A stretch of 64,000 nt of DNA. Origin: Pohlia nutans. Taxonomy: Eukaryota; Streptophyta; Bryopsida; Bryales; Mniaceae. A model generated the notes under the pieces. It searched no databases. It was not told where the DNA came from and worked only from the letters and a program-made list of their open reading frames with translations. The translations under genes were made by a program, and so were the position numbers. Each line of letters starts with the position of its first letter. Position 1 is the stretch's first letter. Positions 1-11,613 of the stretch are shown one piece after another. The stretch lies in contig CM040085.1 in NCBI GenBank assembly GCA_022496805.1, positions 46,653,811-46,717,810 of the forward strand, written 5' to 3'.

Positions 1-3000
1 GTTCCAGAAGAAATGGAGTCTGTCATTCAAGGAAGCCGTAAAATTCGGCATACGAAGGAGTTCAGGTACGTAGGATGCTTTCATCACTGGCACAAAACCA
101 CCCCAGTTTACGTTTTCTAGGATGAATTTTCTAACGCTCTTTCACATCATGGTTAAGTTCTGTTAATTTATCCTGTCGAAAAGCATTGAAAAAACCAACG
201 TAAACTGGGATAGTACATGTCTTGCTCATCCATTTTTCTGAGGAAAATGGCACCATGATGGAATTTGGTTAAACCTGGAGCTTACTTGCCCAATTTTGTG
301 TTTTTGCCCGAACCAGATTTCTAGACAAGGCAGCTGTGAAGCTAGACGGGGACAAGAGCATCATTGCCAATCCATGGAAGCTTTGCACCATCACCCAAGT
401 TGAAGAGGTACAAAACCATCTCTCCATCTAGAAAATATTACTTCCACAAATTCAACACCGTTCTTTAAGTACTATGTCGACTAATACAAAACCACCGCCA
501 ATTTACGTTTTCTAGAATGGCGTTTTCAACGCTTATTAGTTAACATGATTTAAAAAAGCATTAGAAAACGTCCTTGAGCAGTTGTCGTTAATGGTGCATA
601 AATTATGTGTTGTGTCAGGTGAAAATTCTCGTGCGGATGATCCCCATCGTGATCACCAGTGCGATGTTCTCCACCGTGTACAACCAGATGTCAACTCTTT
701 TTATTCTTCAAGGATCATCAATGGACCTGCACATGGGCCCCAACTTCCAGATTCCTCCGGGATCTCTCACGGTCTTTGAGCTTCTGAGTGTGATTGTTTT
801 TGTGCCAATCTACGACATCGTCGTGGTCCGCTTCGTCTCCAAAATCACGAAGAATCCACGGGGGTTCACGGAGCTCCAACGGATCGGCGTGGGGCTGTGC
901 ATGTCGATCTTTGCCATGATTGTTGCGGCGCTGGTGGAAATCCAGCGCTTGAAGGTGGGTACATTCATTGTCAAAGGTCTCATACAAAGTGTAACCAATG
1001 CTTAAATGTTACTTAAATTCACTCAAAAAGTACCTTTCACTCTTAAATTAGTAACAATATTAAATTAGTAACAATTTTGTATATCAAAACAATCCTATGG
1101 TTACTTTACATAGTCCACTTTTTTTTTTTGGGAAAATGTCAATTTTAGGGATGGATTAAGGATTGAAAAGTGCTTGTAACCAGTCCTTAATAAGGGCTAA
1201 AAAGAGCTTAATAAGCACTAAATATGCCCCTTGATCCCTTCTCAAATCCACATTAATGAAAGATTTCATTTGAGTTAACCGAAATCAGAACAGGTGATCT
1301 GACCCCAAAATATTAGGAAACGAGAGTCTATGCCCTTTTTTAGCGTAACCAAAATCAAAGCAAATAGTGAACTCAAGACCCTCCAACTTCAATTTTAGAC
1401 ATGAGCTCCAAGTTGTCAGAGCCAACTAATCAAACCAATCACCTAATTATATCTCAAGTTAGATGTGGGCCATCGCCTCCAAGCCTTGGCTCTCTTTGAA
1501 CTCACCTTAGTCTCAGTTTTGCCTCCTTTGTGACGGAAAAACTAGTTCACACTCCTTTCTATTTTGGATTCTTTGGAAACCATGCCAGTTTGCTTGGCTG
1601 CCTTAGATACGGGTCAGACTCACCTCACCTAACATGTATTTTCTCTTCTTTTTGGTTAACTCTATTGTTTAAGCACTTGTCGGGAGTCCTTAAGTCCTAA
1701 ACATCGGGCCTATGACCATGGAATCTTGCTTTACCCATCACACTCAATTTTGGCACTACAAATAAGATAAGAACTCAACTTTATATTTTTAGTAGATGAA
1801 GCCATGTGTCTACTACAAATCATGAACTTTTCATAAATTTTGGTGAAAATTTGAAATTATTATGATTTTTTGAAGTGATTGTAAAGAAAAATCATTTCAA
1901 TTACAATATGTACTCAAAACTTTCGGTTTTTTTCACCCAAGGTGTAAATTACAATGAAGAATAGTTCAGTAAATGAAAATCATTTGTGTATCTAAATTTA
2001 GAATAATTCCCTACACCATGGTAATACCCACCAAACTTGTAACTCTAATAAAACACTCAATTTTCAGAGTTTTCCAAAAATCCAAAATGGAGTAGAAACT
2101 AGACTTGGTAAGCTTCATTTTGTTAGTGTAGCTCAAATTCAATAGAACTCATTTTCATGGCCTAAGTTTAGTTTAAGCAAAAAAAAACAGAAAAATCCAA
2201 AATACAGTACATGGTGAACCGTTTTTACTACTCTTTTTGTAGTTGGGATCCCATGTTAAATCCAAAAATAACTTAAATGACCTTAATTTAACTTGAAGAG
2301 GTGGCGTGACCAACAAAGAGCCTTCATTAAAAAAATTGGATGAAAATTCCTTCATCTACTCTGTGATACTTCAGTGCACTTTGGATAAGTCACATCCATC
2401 TGCCAGTATATGGCCGCAACGGCGTTTAAGGATTAATCCCTAAAGGACCAAGGATTCATGGTTTTGGAATGATAAATTCAATTGATCATATTTTGAAAAT
2501 TATAATTGAAATGAGACCAAATTTCATATCATCGAAAACAGTGAAGAACATTGCATGCATTGATCAAAACATGAATAAAATTGAACAAAAGGATCTCCAC
2601 TTAGAATCTACTCAAAAATGCTAAACATGAGGGTCAATGTCGGGCGCCCTTTTGACTTTTGATTGTGGAATGCACACAGGTGGCGCATCAACATGGACTT
2701 GTGGAGAATCCGGACGTGCCAGTTCCGATGAGTGTGTTCTGGCTGGTGCCGCAGTACTTCGTGATTGGCGCCGGAGAAGTGTTCGCGTACGTCGGGATCT
2801 TCGAGTTTTTCTACGGCCAGAGTCCCGACGCCATTCGGGGCCTGGGCATGGGCTTCGCCTACCTCACCATTGCGCTCGGCAGTTTTCTCGGCAGTGCGCT
2901 TCTGAGCGTCGTCACGCGCGTCACCACCCGCAATGGCGCGCCCGGATGGATTGCCGATAACCTCAACCGCGCCCACATTGATTACTTCTTCTGGCTCTTG

Positions 3001-3177
3001 GCCGCCCTCAGTGCTGTCAACTTTGTCTTGTTTGTGATTTGTGCCAAATGGTACAAGACCCTGCAGACCTGGCGTCCCGGGAAGCATGCTCCGAATCTAG
3101 ATGACCACGCGGAGACCGAAGTCAGGTATCTAATGGCCGGTTCACACCAGCCACATCAGGAACTTCAAGGCATGTGA
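1..3177 (+). CDS. NPF/PTR (POT) family nitrate/peptide transporter, 3' part, multi-exon
   Basis: C-terminal part of a proton-coupled transporter of the NRT1/PTR (NPF) family, a plasma-membrane or vacuolar carrier of nitrate, di/tripeptides or hormones. The start lies upstream of the window. Exons are 1-65, 317-407, 619-954 and 2680-3177, all with GT/AG borders and kept phase, giving 329 residues to TGA. Family landmarks in order: RFLDKAA, NPWKLCTITQVEE, MIPIVITSAMFSTVYNQMST, VPIYD, GFTELQRIGVGL, VPMSVFWLVPQY, GAGEVFAYVG, EFFYGQSPDA and GWIADNLNRAHIDYFFWLLA. These span the second half of the usual 12 membrane helices. Intron 3 is 1725 bp and carries a T5 element relic just before the last exon. 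Exons are clearly more GC-rich than introns. The substrate cannot be told from this part. Confidence 0.93.
91..211. repeat. Inverted-repeat relic in NPF intron 1, with a homologue in intron 2
   Basis: CCCAGTTTACGTT near 101 and its complement near 200 bracket a short relic. The segment from about 91 to 198 resembles about 485-580 in the next intron: both carry a CACAAAACCACC-like start, TTTACGTTTTCTAG and AAAAGCATTRRAAAA. Either related MITEs landed in both introns or intronic DNA was copied. No coding content. Confidence 0.45.
2434..2640. mobile_element. T5 TTAA-element relic in NPF intron 3
   Basis: Begins TTAATCCCTAAAGGACCAAGG and shares its interior with the complete T5 element at 15266-15501 (reverse) and with the relic at 41702: ATTCATGGTTTTG, AATTTCATA and a GCATTGATCAAAA-like string. 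The distal end is degraded near 2630-2640, about 40 bp before the splice acceptor of the last NPF exon. Non-coding. Confidence 0.6.
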
Positions 3178-3250
3178 ACATGGTGCCATGATGGTGCATT
3201 GAAATGCAATTAAGATAATTTGGTGCCAACCTCCATACCAACCTAGTATG

Positions 3251-3256
3251 AATAAA
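3251..3256 (+). terminator. Candidate poly(A) signal of the NPF gene
   Basis: AATAAA lies 74 bp after the NPF stop codon in AT-rich sequence, in the right place for a plant near-upstream element. No transcript evidence is available. Confidence 0.4.
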
Positions 3257-3455
3257 ATGACACTAAAATGACATGTTTGCAGCCTTTGGTGTCAAAATGG
3301 CACCAAAATAGTTTGGCCCAACTTTTTTGATGCAGTGTGATGCACTTGTTTCATTCTTGTCATTTCACAACGTTGCGTTTCTGCAAACCAGGGACGTAAT
3401 TTGGAGATATAATAAAAGATTCAAACTTCGTGTTAGTGCTTGTCTCTTGCTTCTT

Positions 3456-3839
3456 TTAACCCTTAAACGTCAAAGCAAGCCCCACGGGCTTGTTATAAAG
3501 GAATAATTGAGGAAAAAAGTAGATTTTCTCAACCAAATCAAGCGAGGATTGGTGCGTTGGAAAGCTACTGAAAAAGCGATCTAGATTGCAAATTTGCGCC
3601 TCATTTGGGAGATTGTGGAGTCATTGACAAGCAATCAAAGTTATCTAAATGAACAGGAGTTGAGGTTGGGCAGCAGAGGTCGTTTCTTGAAAAGTGCCGC
3701 AGTGCTATAGTGCCGCAACACTGCTGGCCAGCAGAGCCGTTATTTCATTTTTTTTTTTATTATTATTATTTTTTCCCTCTGAAAATTTAGATGCCTTCCG
3801 GGTTGCCCCGCCCAGGCCCTCTTGACGTTTAAGGGTTAA
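3456..3839. mobile_element. T4 non-autonomous TTAA element (piggyBac-like)
   Basis: TTAA at 3456-3459 and 3836-3839 flank an element with perfect 14-bp inverted ends, CCCTTAAACGTCAA and its complement. A hairpin, CAAGCCC-cac-GGGCTTG, lies just inside the left end. The interior has no open frame. The CCCTT terminus with TTAA duplication is the hallmark of piggyBac transposons. The same head occurs at 15506. Confidence 0.8.
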
Positions 3840-6800
3840 GCACTGCAGGTCCCGGCGCGGTGATATATATAGTGAGTCAGTGAGTGCATTGTAATTCAAA
3901 ATGTTTTTATTGATTTCTACACTATAGTGGTATGCACCTTCCTTGGACTTGGCTTTGCACATTCTCCAACCCGTGATGCTCTTCACCAGGGGTTTTTTTT
4001 TCTGGCACCATGGTGCCAAACTCCAATGTTGTGGCACAGTCACAATGGTCTAAATCTGGAGGGACCACTCTCCATTGCATGTATGGAGCACTGCTACAGT
4101 GCAAAAAAAAAACCCTTCTCCCCACAACTGAGCCCTACAACGTCAAACGTCCAACGCCTTCGTCCAACACCTTCGGATCAGCCAATAAATCTCAAGGGCC
4201 AATATCCCAATTGCCGGTGACTGGGCTAGTCTCTCTTACCGCGCCCTAGTGACGCAGAACGCAGGCGCGTTGCTTCTTTTAGGTACTCTATATTATTTGA
4301 AGCACCGAAAATGCGTTGCAGCTGCTTCTCACATGCGTTGAGTGATTGTTATTATTTCATTACTATTGAATACTGTAGCTTTCAAAAACTTATCTCAAGA
4401 AATGCAAATTCCTGCTGTGAATGGTGATGCACGCACATTCTTGACCTGTATGAATGGTCCATGAATTTTAGGATATTCCTATGTCCCATTAAAACACCAT
4501 GCTTTCCTTTCTACATTACACAAAAAAAACATGGTGTTTTAGTAGGATAGAGGTAGTATACGACTGTCTCTAAATATGACCGAGGTATAGTGTACGGAAT
4601 CTACTGATCATGCATATCGATTATTCCCTCTGTTCTACTAAAAAGTCATGATTTGGACTTAAGATCTGTCTTGAATTAAAATCATGATTTCTATTGTTAT
4701 GGTATATAAGCGCCCCTAGATCACTTGTTTGGTGTGTTGGATCACATCCTAGGTGATCAGTATGAATGAGTATCAATTATATGAAGACTACATGTAGGGT
4801 ATAAGCCTGATATGGATACTCCTTCCTAGACTCTTCGGACTTTAGAAAAATGTCCTTCCGGAAATGAAAAAAATATTAGAAAATTAAAAAATCACATGGT
4901 AATATAAATGGGATGTTGGTACACAACAATTATGTGCTATATAGTTCAAATTCAAAAATCGATTTTTTTCCTAATTTAACATATTTAGCACCCGGTCACA
5001 TTATAGTAGTAATTTAAGAACTACATATTTAAAGTTTTCTATTAAAAAAATAGTTATACAATTTATTAAGTTTATATTTAAGTGTATCATATGGTCTTTG
5101 AATGAAGTTGTTATGAAATCATTGTCCTTTTTTATTGTGTAAAAAATATGTGATTTTTGAAAGTCCTCATAAATAAGGAAAAATAGTAATATATAGAATT
5201 AAGAGTCAAAATTGAACTTAGACATGTCTCAAAACATTGTTTTAGCTAAATTTCATGTTTATGAACCAACTCACTATGAATTGGTATTCTAAATTATTCG
5301 TTTTGCTTCAAATCCGGTATGTACTATATTCCTCATCACACAATCAAATTGGAATAAGATTATTTACAAAAATGTAAATCATAGCCCACTTCATGGTTGA
5401 GCTCAATGGTACATCCCACACCCTTGCACAATATATTCATAGTTTAAAATCCTTCTTGAACCATACATATGGGTACAAGCATCCTTGGGATACCCCATAA
5501 GGAATGTCACACTATAAAATTGTGAATTTTTTTTCCTTTAACATAAGTTAAATTACAAATTTTATTATAAAGCATGATTTTAATATAGCTTCACTTGCTT
5601 CAAGTAGAATACAATATGGAAGTACATTAAAAAATTGCTATTGATTGATTAAAGTTGTTCATATGATTCTTGTAGCTAACATTTAAGACTATATTACAGT
5701 GAGTTTTTAGTTCAATAATCAAAAATGAAAATAAATACTTAATGAAAAGTGTTTGTAATTGACTATATTGACTTATGTTTTAATAATCAATTGTAGTATT
5801 TTACAACATAAAATGTGGTAAATAACTATTTTTTTATAATTTTCTCAGAGAGGCTACATCTAAAAGGACTTCAAAATTGAAGGTTTTTTGGATTCAAATT
5901 TGAAACATAAAAAAAAAAGTTGTTAAGTAGTGAACAAAAAAATTTAATGGTAAAATTCTTATATATACATGTTTATTTTCCATTGATATGATATCAAGTA
6001 CTAAATCCTAATAAGTAAGAAAATTAAAAATGAATGATTTTATACATTTTAATTTATAAGAATGATGTGATTACATGTGTTCTAATACTAAGTAATGTCT
6101 TTAAATATTACTTTCATTTTTATTTGCAAAATATGACATTTAAAAAATAAAAATCATTTATGATTCCTGTTTCCTGAATGGGGTATTCCAAGCATGCTTC
6201 TACTCATGTTCACAACATAGTCTAGTACCCTCCACAACATGAGGGTAGCATTGTTTGAAACAATACACAGGCAACAAGTCATTGCTGTGACTAATCCATG
6301 CCTGCCACCTTGAAGTTAGGGCTTCCCAAACATGTCATAATCCCGGTTGTAATAGAGAGGGACAACTGTAACAGTTGAAGGCTCGTATAAAATCTAAATC
6401 TAGAATGCAATGGCTAGCATAAACAGTTGTACAAAACATACTTAATTACAAAACCAGCTACCAATCCCACATCATAAGGTATCATAGAATTACAGAAAAA
6501 AGAGCCTATGAGCACGTTGCAGTAAACAAATAGCACAAAGTTCAAAGCTAAAAATAAAAATAAAAAACCCTCAATTCAAACTTATTCAAACAAATTCCCA
6601 TGTAAGAATGGAGCTTGAAATGGATCTCAAATTTTCCCACCAAATTGTTTATAGGGGATTGAATTTCCCTGATTCTAGGTACCTTGAGCATTCCCATATC
6701 ATTCATTTGTCAATTCCCTTAGCAAATCCCCTATACATCAAAAGTCCTTCATACACTATGAGGAAACTCTCTATTTTTTCCCACATGGCCACATTCCCTC

Positions 6801-7016
6801 ACAAGGGTAATTGGAATATGGAAATCACAAGGAAAACCAAGCTATTTCCCATACAGAACACCCACAGAATCTCCTTGTGAATAGAAAGTTCTTGAAGAGG
6901 CCTATATATACTGTATGTGTGTATGCCATGCTTGGGAATGACAAGAGATAAATGGAAAACAATCTACAACGCATGCATTCCAAATCATGAATTGGCAGTT
7001 CTATGGCACATGTACA
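3840..7016. other. AT-rich spacer between NPF and fucosyltransferase
   Basis: No exon-like open frame on either strand. It holds a 16-bp palindrome TGGCACCATGGTGCCA near 4003, an imperfect 24-bp inverted repeat at 4478-4553 (arms end in TAAAACACCATG), and a dispersed repeat at about 6270-6380. That repeat reads CTGCCACCTTGAAG then AGGGCTTCCCAAACATGTC, and recurs near 15020 and, inverted, near 35165. The rest is low-complexity AT-rich sequence with no recognised feature. Confidence 0.6.
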
Positions 7017-8561
7017 TCAAGGATTTACTATTTGAAAACCAGGGGGGTGCAACGTTTCTATGGCTGGACATTCTTTGAAATATGGCATCACATCAATCAA
7101 GCGCTTTCCATTGAAGGAAGTGTCATAGGGGCATGTGAACATGTTTACAGACCTGGAGAAGCAGATGTCAACAGTCTGACCATGGAAGCAAGAATGGTTG
7201 CTGGCGGGATCATAATCGATAAACCAAGGGATGAGTCCACCATACACTTGTGCCATGCCACCAAATGTGGACGAAGGAGTGACAAACAGATCATCTGAGA
7301 AACTGAGCAACAGAATCTCCACCAGAGCACCTTGGTCCTCACCAAGTCCGGACTTCTGCTCCTCACCATGAGTCAGTTGCACTACTCTCACCTTTGAATT
7401 GTACATCATCTTCTGGAGGTTCTTGGAGAGGCCATCATACAGAGAAGCTACGAAAATTGTTGAATCCACAACCGAGGTGGGCAGAAGAATGGCGTTTTCG
7501 GTCAAGCAGTTGACTACACGGCTGTTCACCATGTCGTTATATTTGACATACTGCTGCTTGCCAGCGATGAAACGAACTTGAATTCCAACGCGATGCGGAA
7601 GCTCACTGAAATGTTTATCTTCAACTTCTCTCACGCGTTGCCAAACGGGGTCACTAGGGAGCATGAGGCTGCGCATGACGGTGGTCAACGCCATCTTATG
7701 GTCTGGAAAGAGGCGCTCCAGAATTGGCCGAAACGAAGGGACAGTGAAGAGGTTGGGCAAGAAATAATGGCATCCGGTGAGATACATCCAAGTGATATTT
7801 GAGAAGAACCTCTGTTCCGTGTCGCAGAAGAATCGGTCGACGGGATGCCAGTGGCCATCCTCTCCCCGGGATGCATAGGTGTTGACTTCTCCCGAGTCAA
7901 CGCCGTGGAGAAATGTGTCGGTGGAAGTCCAGAGGTGTGGGTATCTGTCTGCAGGGGTGAAAACGCCGTTCGACTGAACTCGCCACGAGGATCCCACGAA
8001 CGGCTCGCACATGAGATCAGGGAGCCTCGTCGATGTCGGTACCAGTAACACCCTGTGCGTGAGAATGGCATACATGAAAGCTGACGCCACTGTTAACAAC
8101 CGGTTGCTCAAGCCGAAATCTAAGGCATCGGCGACCAAGAACTGGCACCCTGTCTTGGTATTCCCCGTGAGGAAGTACTGGTTCATATCACCGACACTCT
8201 GGACGCATTTCCTGTGCAAAACCTCGTACTCTTGGAGCACCTTCTTCCAACCAGCACTAGGACCGTAAGATGGAACGAATTTCCTTCGGTCGTAGAACGA
8301 CTGAAACTCCCCACGGCTCTGACAAGAGTCAGGTCGTCTGGTCTCATCCTCTGCAGACCCCGTGATGCTCGAAACTCTCTTCGTGGCATTTCTCAAGCCG
8401 TCGATGAGAGTCTGAACTTCTGGATCGATGGAAGCAGCTGCAGTCGGACGAACTAGATCCTGCAAAGAGCTCAGTTCTGGTCCTACGCTGAAACTCATGT
8501 ACAGAATGAAAAGCCCCACCCCGACACAGAAGGGGATCTGCAACACTTTGCTAGCTTTCAT
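7017..8561 (-). CDS. GT37 fucosyltransferase (xyloglucan alpha-1,2-fucosyltransferase type)
   Basis: Single-exon gene for 514 residues. Family GT37 enzymes transfer fucose from GDP-fucose to wall polysaccharides such as xyloglucan or arabinogalactan side chains in the Golgi. The N-terminus has a short cytoplasmic MKASK and one hydrophobic segment (about residues 8-26), as in type II Golgi proteins, followed by a stem. Family signatures: FGLSNRLLTVASAFMYAILT with HRVLLV (about 150-175), HRVGIQVRF (motif I, GDP-fucose binding, about 322) and LLSFSDDLFVTPSSTFGGMA plus GGLIPWF near the C-terminus. Length matches the family (500-560). The ATG at 8561 opens the frame and puts the membrane anchor at the start. 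The exact acceptor polysaccharide is not predictable, since this family is diverse in bryophytes. Confidence 0.92.
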   Translation of the reverse strand: MKASKVLQIPFCVGVGLFILYMSFSVGPELSSLQDLVRPTAAASIDPEVQTLIDGLRNATKRVSSITGSAEDETRRPDSCQSRGEFQSFYDRRKFVPSYGPSAGWKKVLQEYEVLHRKCVQSVGDMNQYFLTGNTKTGCQFLVADALDFGLSNRLLTVASAFMYAILTHRVLLVPTSTRLPDLMCEPFVGSSWRVQSNGVFTPADRYPHLWTSTDTFLHGVDSGEVNTYASRGEDGHWHPVDRFFCDTEQRFFSNITWMYLTGCHYFLPNLFTVPSFRPILERLFPDHKMALTTVMRSLMLPSDPVWQRVREVEDKHFSELPHRVGIQVRFIAGKQQYVKYNDMVNSRVVNCLTENAILLPTSVVDSTIFVASLYDGLSKNLQKMMYNSKVRVVQLTHGEEQKSGLGEDQGALVEILLLSFSDDLFVTPSSTFGGMAQVYGGLIPWFIDYDPASNHSCFHGQTVDICFSRSVNMFTCPYDTSFNGKRLIDVMPYFKECPAIETLHPPGFQIVNP

Positions 8562-9359
8562 ATTGACTATCTCTATTGATTGAAAATCATTTCGATGTTA
8601 CCTGATCAAGCCTTGTCTGCATAATAATATTTTGGACTCCGATCCAGCGTATAATAACCTGAAACTCAGATACATAACTTCGGCATCGATCAATCATTGA
8701 GTCCTCACAGACACGGAGCTCGAAACCCTGAATTCTTAGGACCAAAAGACCTTCGCAATTTCGTTTGAACTGAAAACGAGTTGAAGGTGAGATGAGTTTC
8801 CACTTTGAGACACTCTTTTCGGTTAACTCTATTGTCAGAACGGAGAGAAGGGTTATGAACGTGAAAACTTGCTGTAATTAATGTCGGAACTACGTGGGCT
8901 GGAACTACCTACATGCCATGATAATGCCTGGGCAACTGGAGAACGAATCCAGCCAGGCTCTACTGATCCAGTGAATCCACGTATAGTGTGTTGGCCGCAC
9001 GCCTTCCATGATATAACTTTTAGGGGAAAAAAAACTAAGGTGACGAGGCATCCGTTTTCGGTGTGTTCAACGAGTGATCTTTTTTGTTCTGTGGTATGAA
9101 AAGTCAACGCTTGCTTAACCCAATTATAGGTTTATTGATAGTGTTGAATTTCCTTGTAGGCTGGCGGTTTATTGTTAACTATTTCTTAACAATATGATAT
9201 TCGTTTTCAATGCATTTCGGCCACTCCCAGTTAGCGACAGACAGATTTCTCCATTTTTTCGGCCATCTTTGTTTATGTTGAATTCCTGCAAATGTACTAT
9301 AATTTTCCTTTTTACCGATTATGAACTACTGTTTTGTGTGGGTGAGCTACTGAGCTTGT
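8562..9359. other. Fucosyltransferase 5' flank
   Basis: Upstream region of the fucosyltransferase, with no second gene. About 8765-8835 (GAAGGTGAG, GAGTTTCCACTTTGAGACAC, GGTTAACTCTATTG) recurs near 23460-23525 and in part near 1650, so it is a short dispersed repeat. I see no convincing promoter motif. Confidence 0.5.
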
Positions 9360-10059
9360 TTAACCCCTAAATGCAATCGTCCAGAAAGTGGACGATGTAC
9401 AGAATCAAACATAGTTTTCTCATCCATCATTGACTTTTTTGCAGTGTGGATTTTTTACTATACATTTTATGGGAAGTTTATTTTTTTTTTTTTGACACAA
9501 AAGGAGCGAAATTCCATTGCAAAGAAAAAGGCCCCACATGAACTTGGACCCCAGAGGGACTGGCGACAATCTTTAGATTTTCAACATTTTATGGGAAGTT
9601 AGCTTCATGCATGTGTGATCTGATTAAAAAGGGGATGATTTGTGAAAATTTTATGCCTCATTTCATGTTGCAATGATTCACCCAAAATTTTGAAGATTTC
9701 AGTGTAAAAGTGTTCTTAAAAAATTCAACTCATAAAATTAAGCAACCAAAAAATCTCCAAAAATCACTACATTTAGAGTATTACATTTCAACCAATCACA
9801 ACAAATTTCATCCACAAATTTTCAATATCTTACTCGTAATCAAATTACAAAAGAATTTCCACTTTTAAGTTTGAAGTTTTATACAAAAATATTGGTGACA
9901 ACAATCATAGATCTAGTAACCATATGGATAGAATCAAAAATTTATCATGTACAACTCTTATTCATATCTCAAGTTCAAAATATTCCTCTTATTTACACTT
10001 TATAAGACATCTTTGAAATTCTCTAAATTTGGAGAGGAATGAGGACGTTTAGGGGTTAA
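9360..10059 (-). mobile_element. T1 TTAA element carrying a nested LINE-tail insertion
   Basis: TTAA at 9360-9363 and 10056-10059. Ends are CCCCTAAATGCAATCG and, from the right, CCCCTAAACGTCCTC. Just inside the left end is a perfect hairpin ATCGTCCA-gaaag-TGGACGAT. The interior matches the T1 copies at 36897 and 62813 (ATTTTGAACTTGATGTATGA-like, TATTGACAATTTGTGGATGA). Removing the 122 bp added by the nested insertion brings its length to that of the other copies. Non-coding. Confidence 0.78.
9479..9583 (-). mobile_element. Poly(A)-tailed retroposon fragment (LINE 3' end) in T1
   Basis: A T tract followed by GACACAAAAGGAGCG and TTCCATTGCAAAG, inserted in T1 and flanked by a perfect 17-bp target duplication (ACATTTTATGGGAAGTT at 9462-9478 and 9584-9600). 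Read on the minus strand it is a short 3'-end fragment with a poly(A) tail, the usual product of target-primed reverse transcription. Similar tails occur at 28187, 40244 and 59689. Confidence 0.8.
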
Positions 10060-10732
10060 AAGAGAAATTTAGTAGCAGATTTTTGTTTCTTTTGTGTTAG
10101 AGCATGCTAGCAGTTACTCATAACATTTTTCAGCCCCCCTACTATTCACTTCTAAATCTCAAGCATTTGTCAAAGATCCGCAGGAATTGTAGAGAGATTT
10201 CTCTAACATCAATTGGGCCAAGCAAAGAGGTTTAGAGAGTTGAATTGTTTTATTAGTAGTTTCTCTACAATGCTGCTACATTGTAAAGAGTGTGGTCCAA
10301 CAAGGTATAAAGAACATTATGCTCATTGTGCACCAAATTCATATTCAAGATGGTATGCAAGAAGTGAAAACTTTCCTATTGTAGCAACAACCACTAAGTG
10401 TGCCTAGAATAGAGTGCATCGACCAATTACATACTAATATTTTTTTCATTATTTGGGACAATCATAATGGCAAAGAATAAATTTACTAAACTCAACTTCA
10501 TAAAGTGAGAGCACAATCTTGTCGGAGAATAGGACAAAATGTTTGATATGAGAACCACCCTGACTCGCTATATTGACAATATTTGGTAGAAAAAATCATA
10601 CTCCACATTATAAGACGTACTTTATCATTTAGAAATAGGTTTGGTGAGTGGAAAATGGTTGTTGTTGGGTTTGCTCTTAGTGTGTACAATGTTTCTTTGT
10701 TCATGATAACAAGTCAAAAAGTGAAGTAGTTA
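10060..10732. other. Intergenic spacer
   Basis: No gene recognised. Two short open frames (about 60-70 codons, one on each strand) have no motif I recognise and no splice context. Confidence 0.5.
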
Positions 10733-10741
10733 TTGGAGATA

Positions 10742-10984
10742 CCGTAGTGATGTGGTCATACCAAGGCTACTACACCAGATCCCATCAAAACTCTGAAGTT
10801 AAGCGCCTTTGGGCCGGAATAGTACTGGGATGGGTGACCTCCTGGGAAGTCCCGGTGTTGCATCCAGTTAAAGAAGTTTTGTCCCAATGGCCCTTTGCCC
10901 GGTGGGCACTGGATCACTGGCATAACGAACAGACACTTTATTCACGCCGACCTCGAAAGAGACTCGGAGTTTCTATCTATCTAT
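10742..10984 (+). mobile_element. SINE-like retroposon with a 5S rRNA head
   Basis: Head is a complete 5S rRNA-like sequence (10748-10866), then a short linker with TTTT, then a body of about 105 bp (CCAATGGCCCTTTG ... CTTTATTCACGCCG), ending in a (TCTA)n tail. TTGGAGATA stands directly before the element (10733-10741) and directly after its tail (10985-10993), as a target-site duplication. A 5S-derived pol III head, unrelated body and short tandem tail is the layout of SINE3-class elements. The body recurs, inverted and without the 5S head, at 23843 and 52687. Confidence 0.75.
10748..10866 (+). pseudogene. 5S rRNA-like sequence (head of the SINE)
   Basis: Aligns end to end with plant 5S rRNA: GGTCATACC near the start, then CAGATCCCATC, GAAGTTAAGCG (box A), GGATGGGTGACCTCCTGGGA (box C) and GTGTTGCATCC at the end. 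The internal pol III control region is intact by eye. It is a single copy inside a retroposon with target duplication, not a tandem 5S array, so I call it a 5S-derived promoter head and not a ribosomal gene. Confidence 0.88.
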
Positions 10985-11118
10985 TTGGAGATATCCGCAA
11001 AGTCCTCTCAACGAGGAAAGAGTTTGCAAACTCCGGCCCAAACTCCAACACCACTAAGAATAGGTCAAAAAGAGTTTTACCCCAAATTTTCTGCACCAAT
11101 GAGAAATAAAAACAAGAT

Positions 11119-11613
11119 TTGAAGATCACATATGTACAGTTGGATTTATCATTTTTTTTAATTAATAGATTGTAATTACATTTTCAAGCTTTTTAAAAAA
11201 AAATCAATTAAAAATCCCAAATTAAAAAAAACAAATTAAAAAAATAAAAAATAAAAAATAAAAAATAAAAAATTGTTGTAATGAATTCGGAATAACATGC
11301 ACTACAAGATGGTATGATTTGATTTTACTTATTTTGGAAAATCATGTTTAAGGTCTCACTTTTTGAACTAAGAATGAAACATGACATAAAGCAATTATGT
11401 CATTTTACAAAAAAATCAAAATATCTCATTTTGAAGATCCATACCTTACAAGTGATAGTCAACTAGCACAAGAACCATGAGAAACTTGGATGAATGAAAA
11501 TTGTCGATGTATGTAGTCAAGAGAATAATAATGTAGTCAAGATAATAAAAATGTATGTAGTCAAGACTCTGTTCATCGTACACTATGTGGACGCAGGCGC
11601 GTCAAAGGGTTAA
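11119..11613. mobile_element. T2 TTAA element, left end lost
   Basis: Right end ...GTGGACGCAGGCGCGTCAAAGGG followed by TTAA at 11610-11613. The interior (GATCACATATGTACAG, AAGGTCTCACTTTTTGAACT, GATAGTCAACTAGCACAAG) matches the T2 copies at 26599, 28381 and 63387. The left end is truncated near 11119 and a run of AAAAAT units is present at about 11220-11270. Confidence 0.65.

Noticed and set aside
2608..3087. 159-residue minus-strand open frame opposite the last NPF exon
   Set aside because: Shadow of the GC-rich NPF exon on the other strand.
10748..10866. A functional 5S rRNA gene
   Set aside because: Single copy, with base changes near its start, embedded in a retroposon with target duplication and tail; no tandem array.
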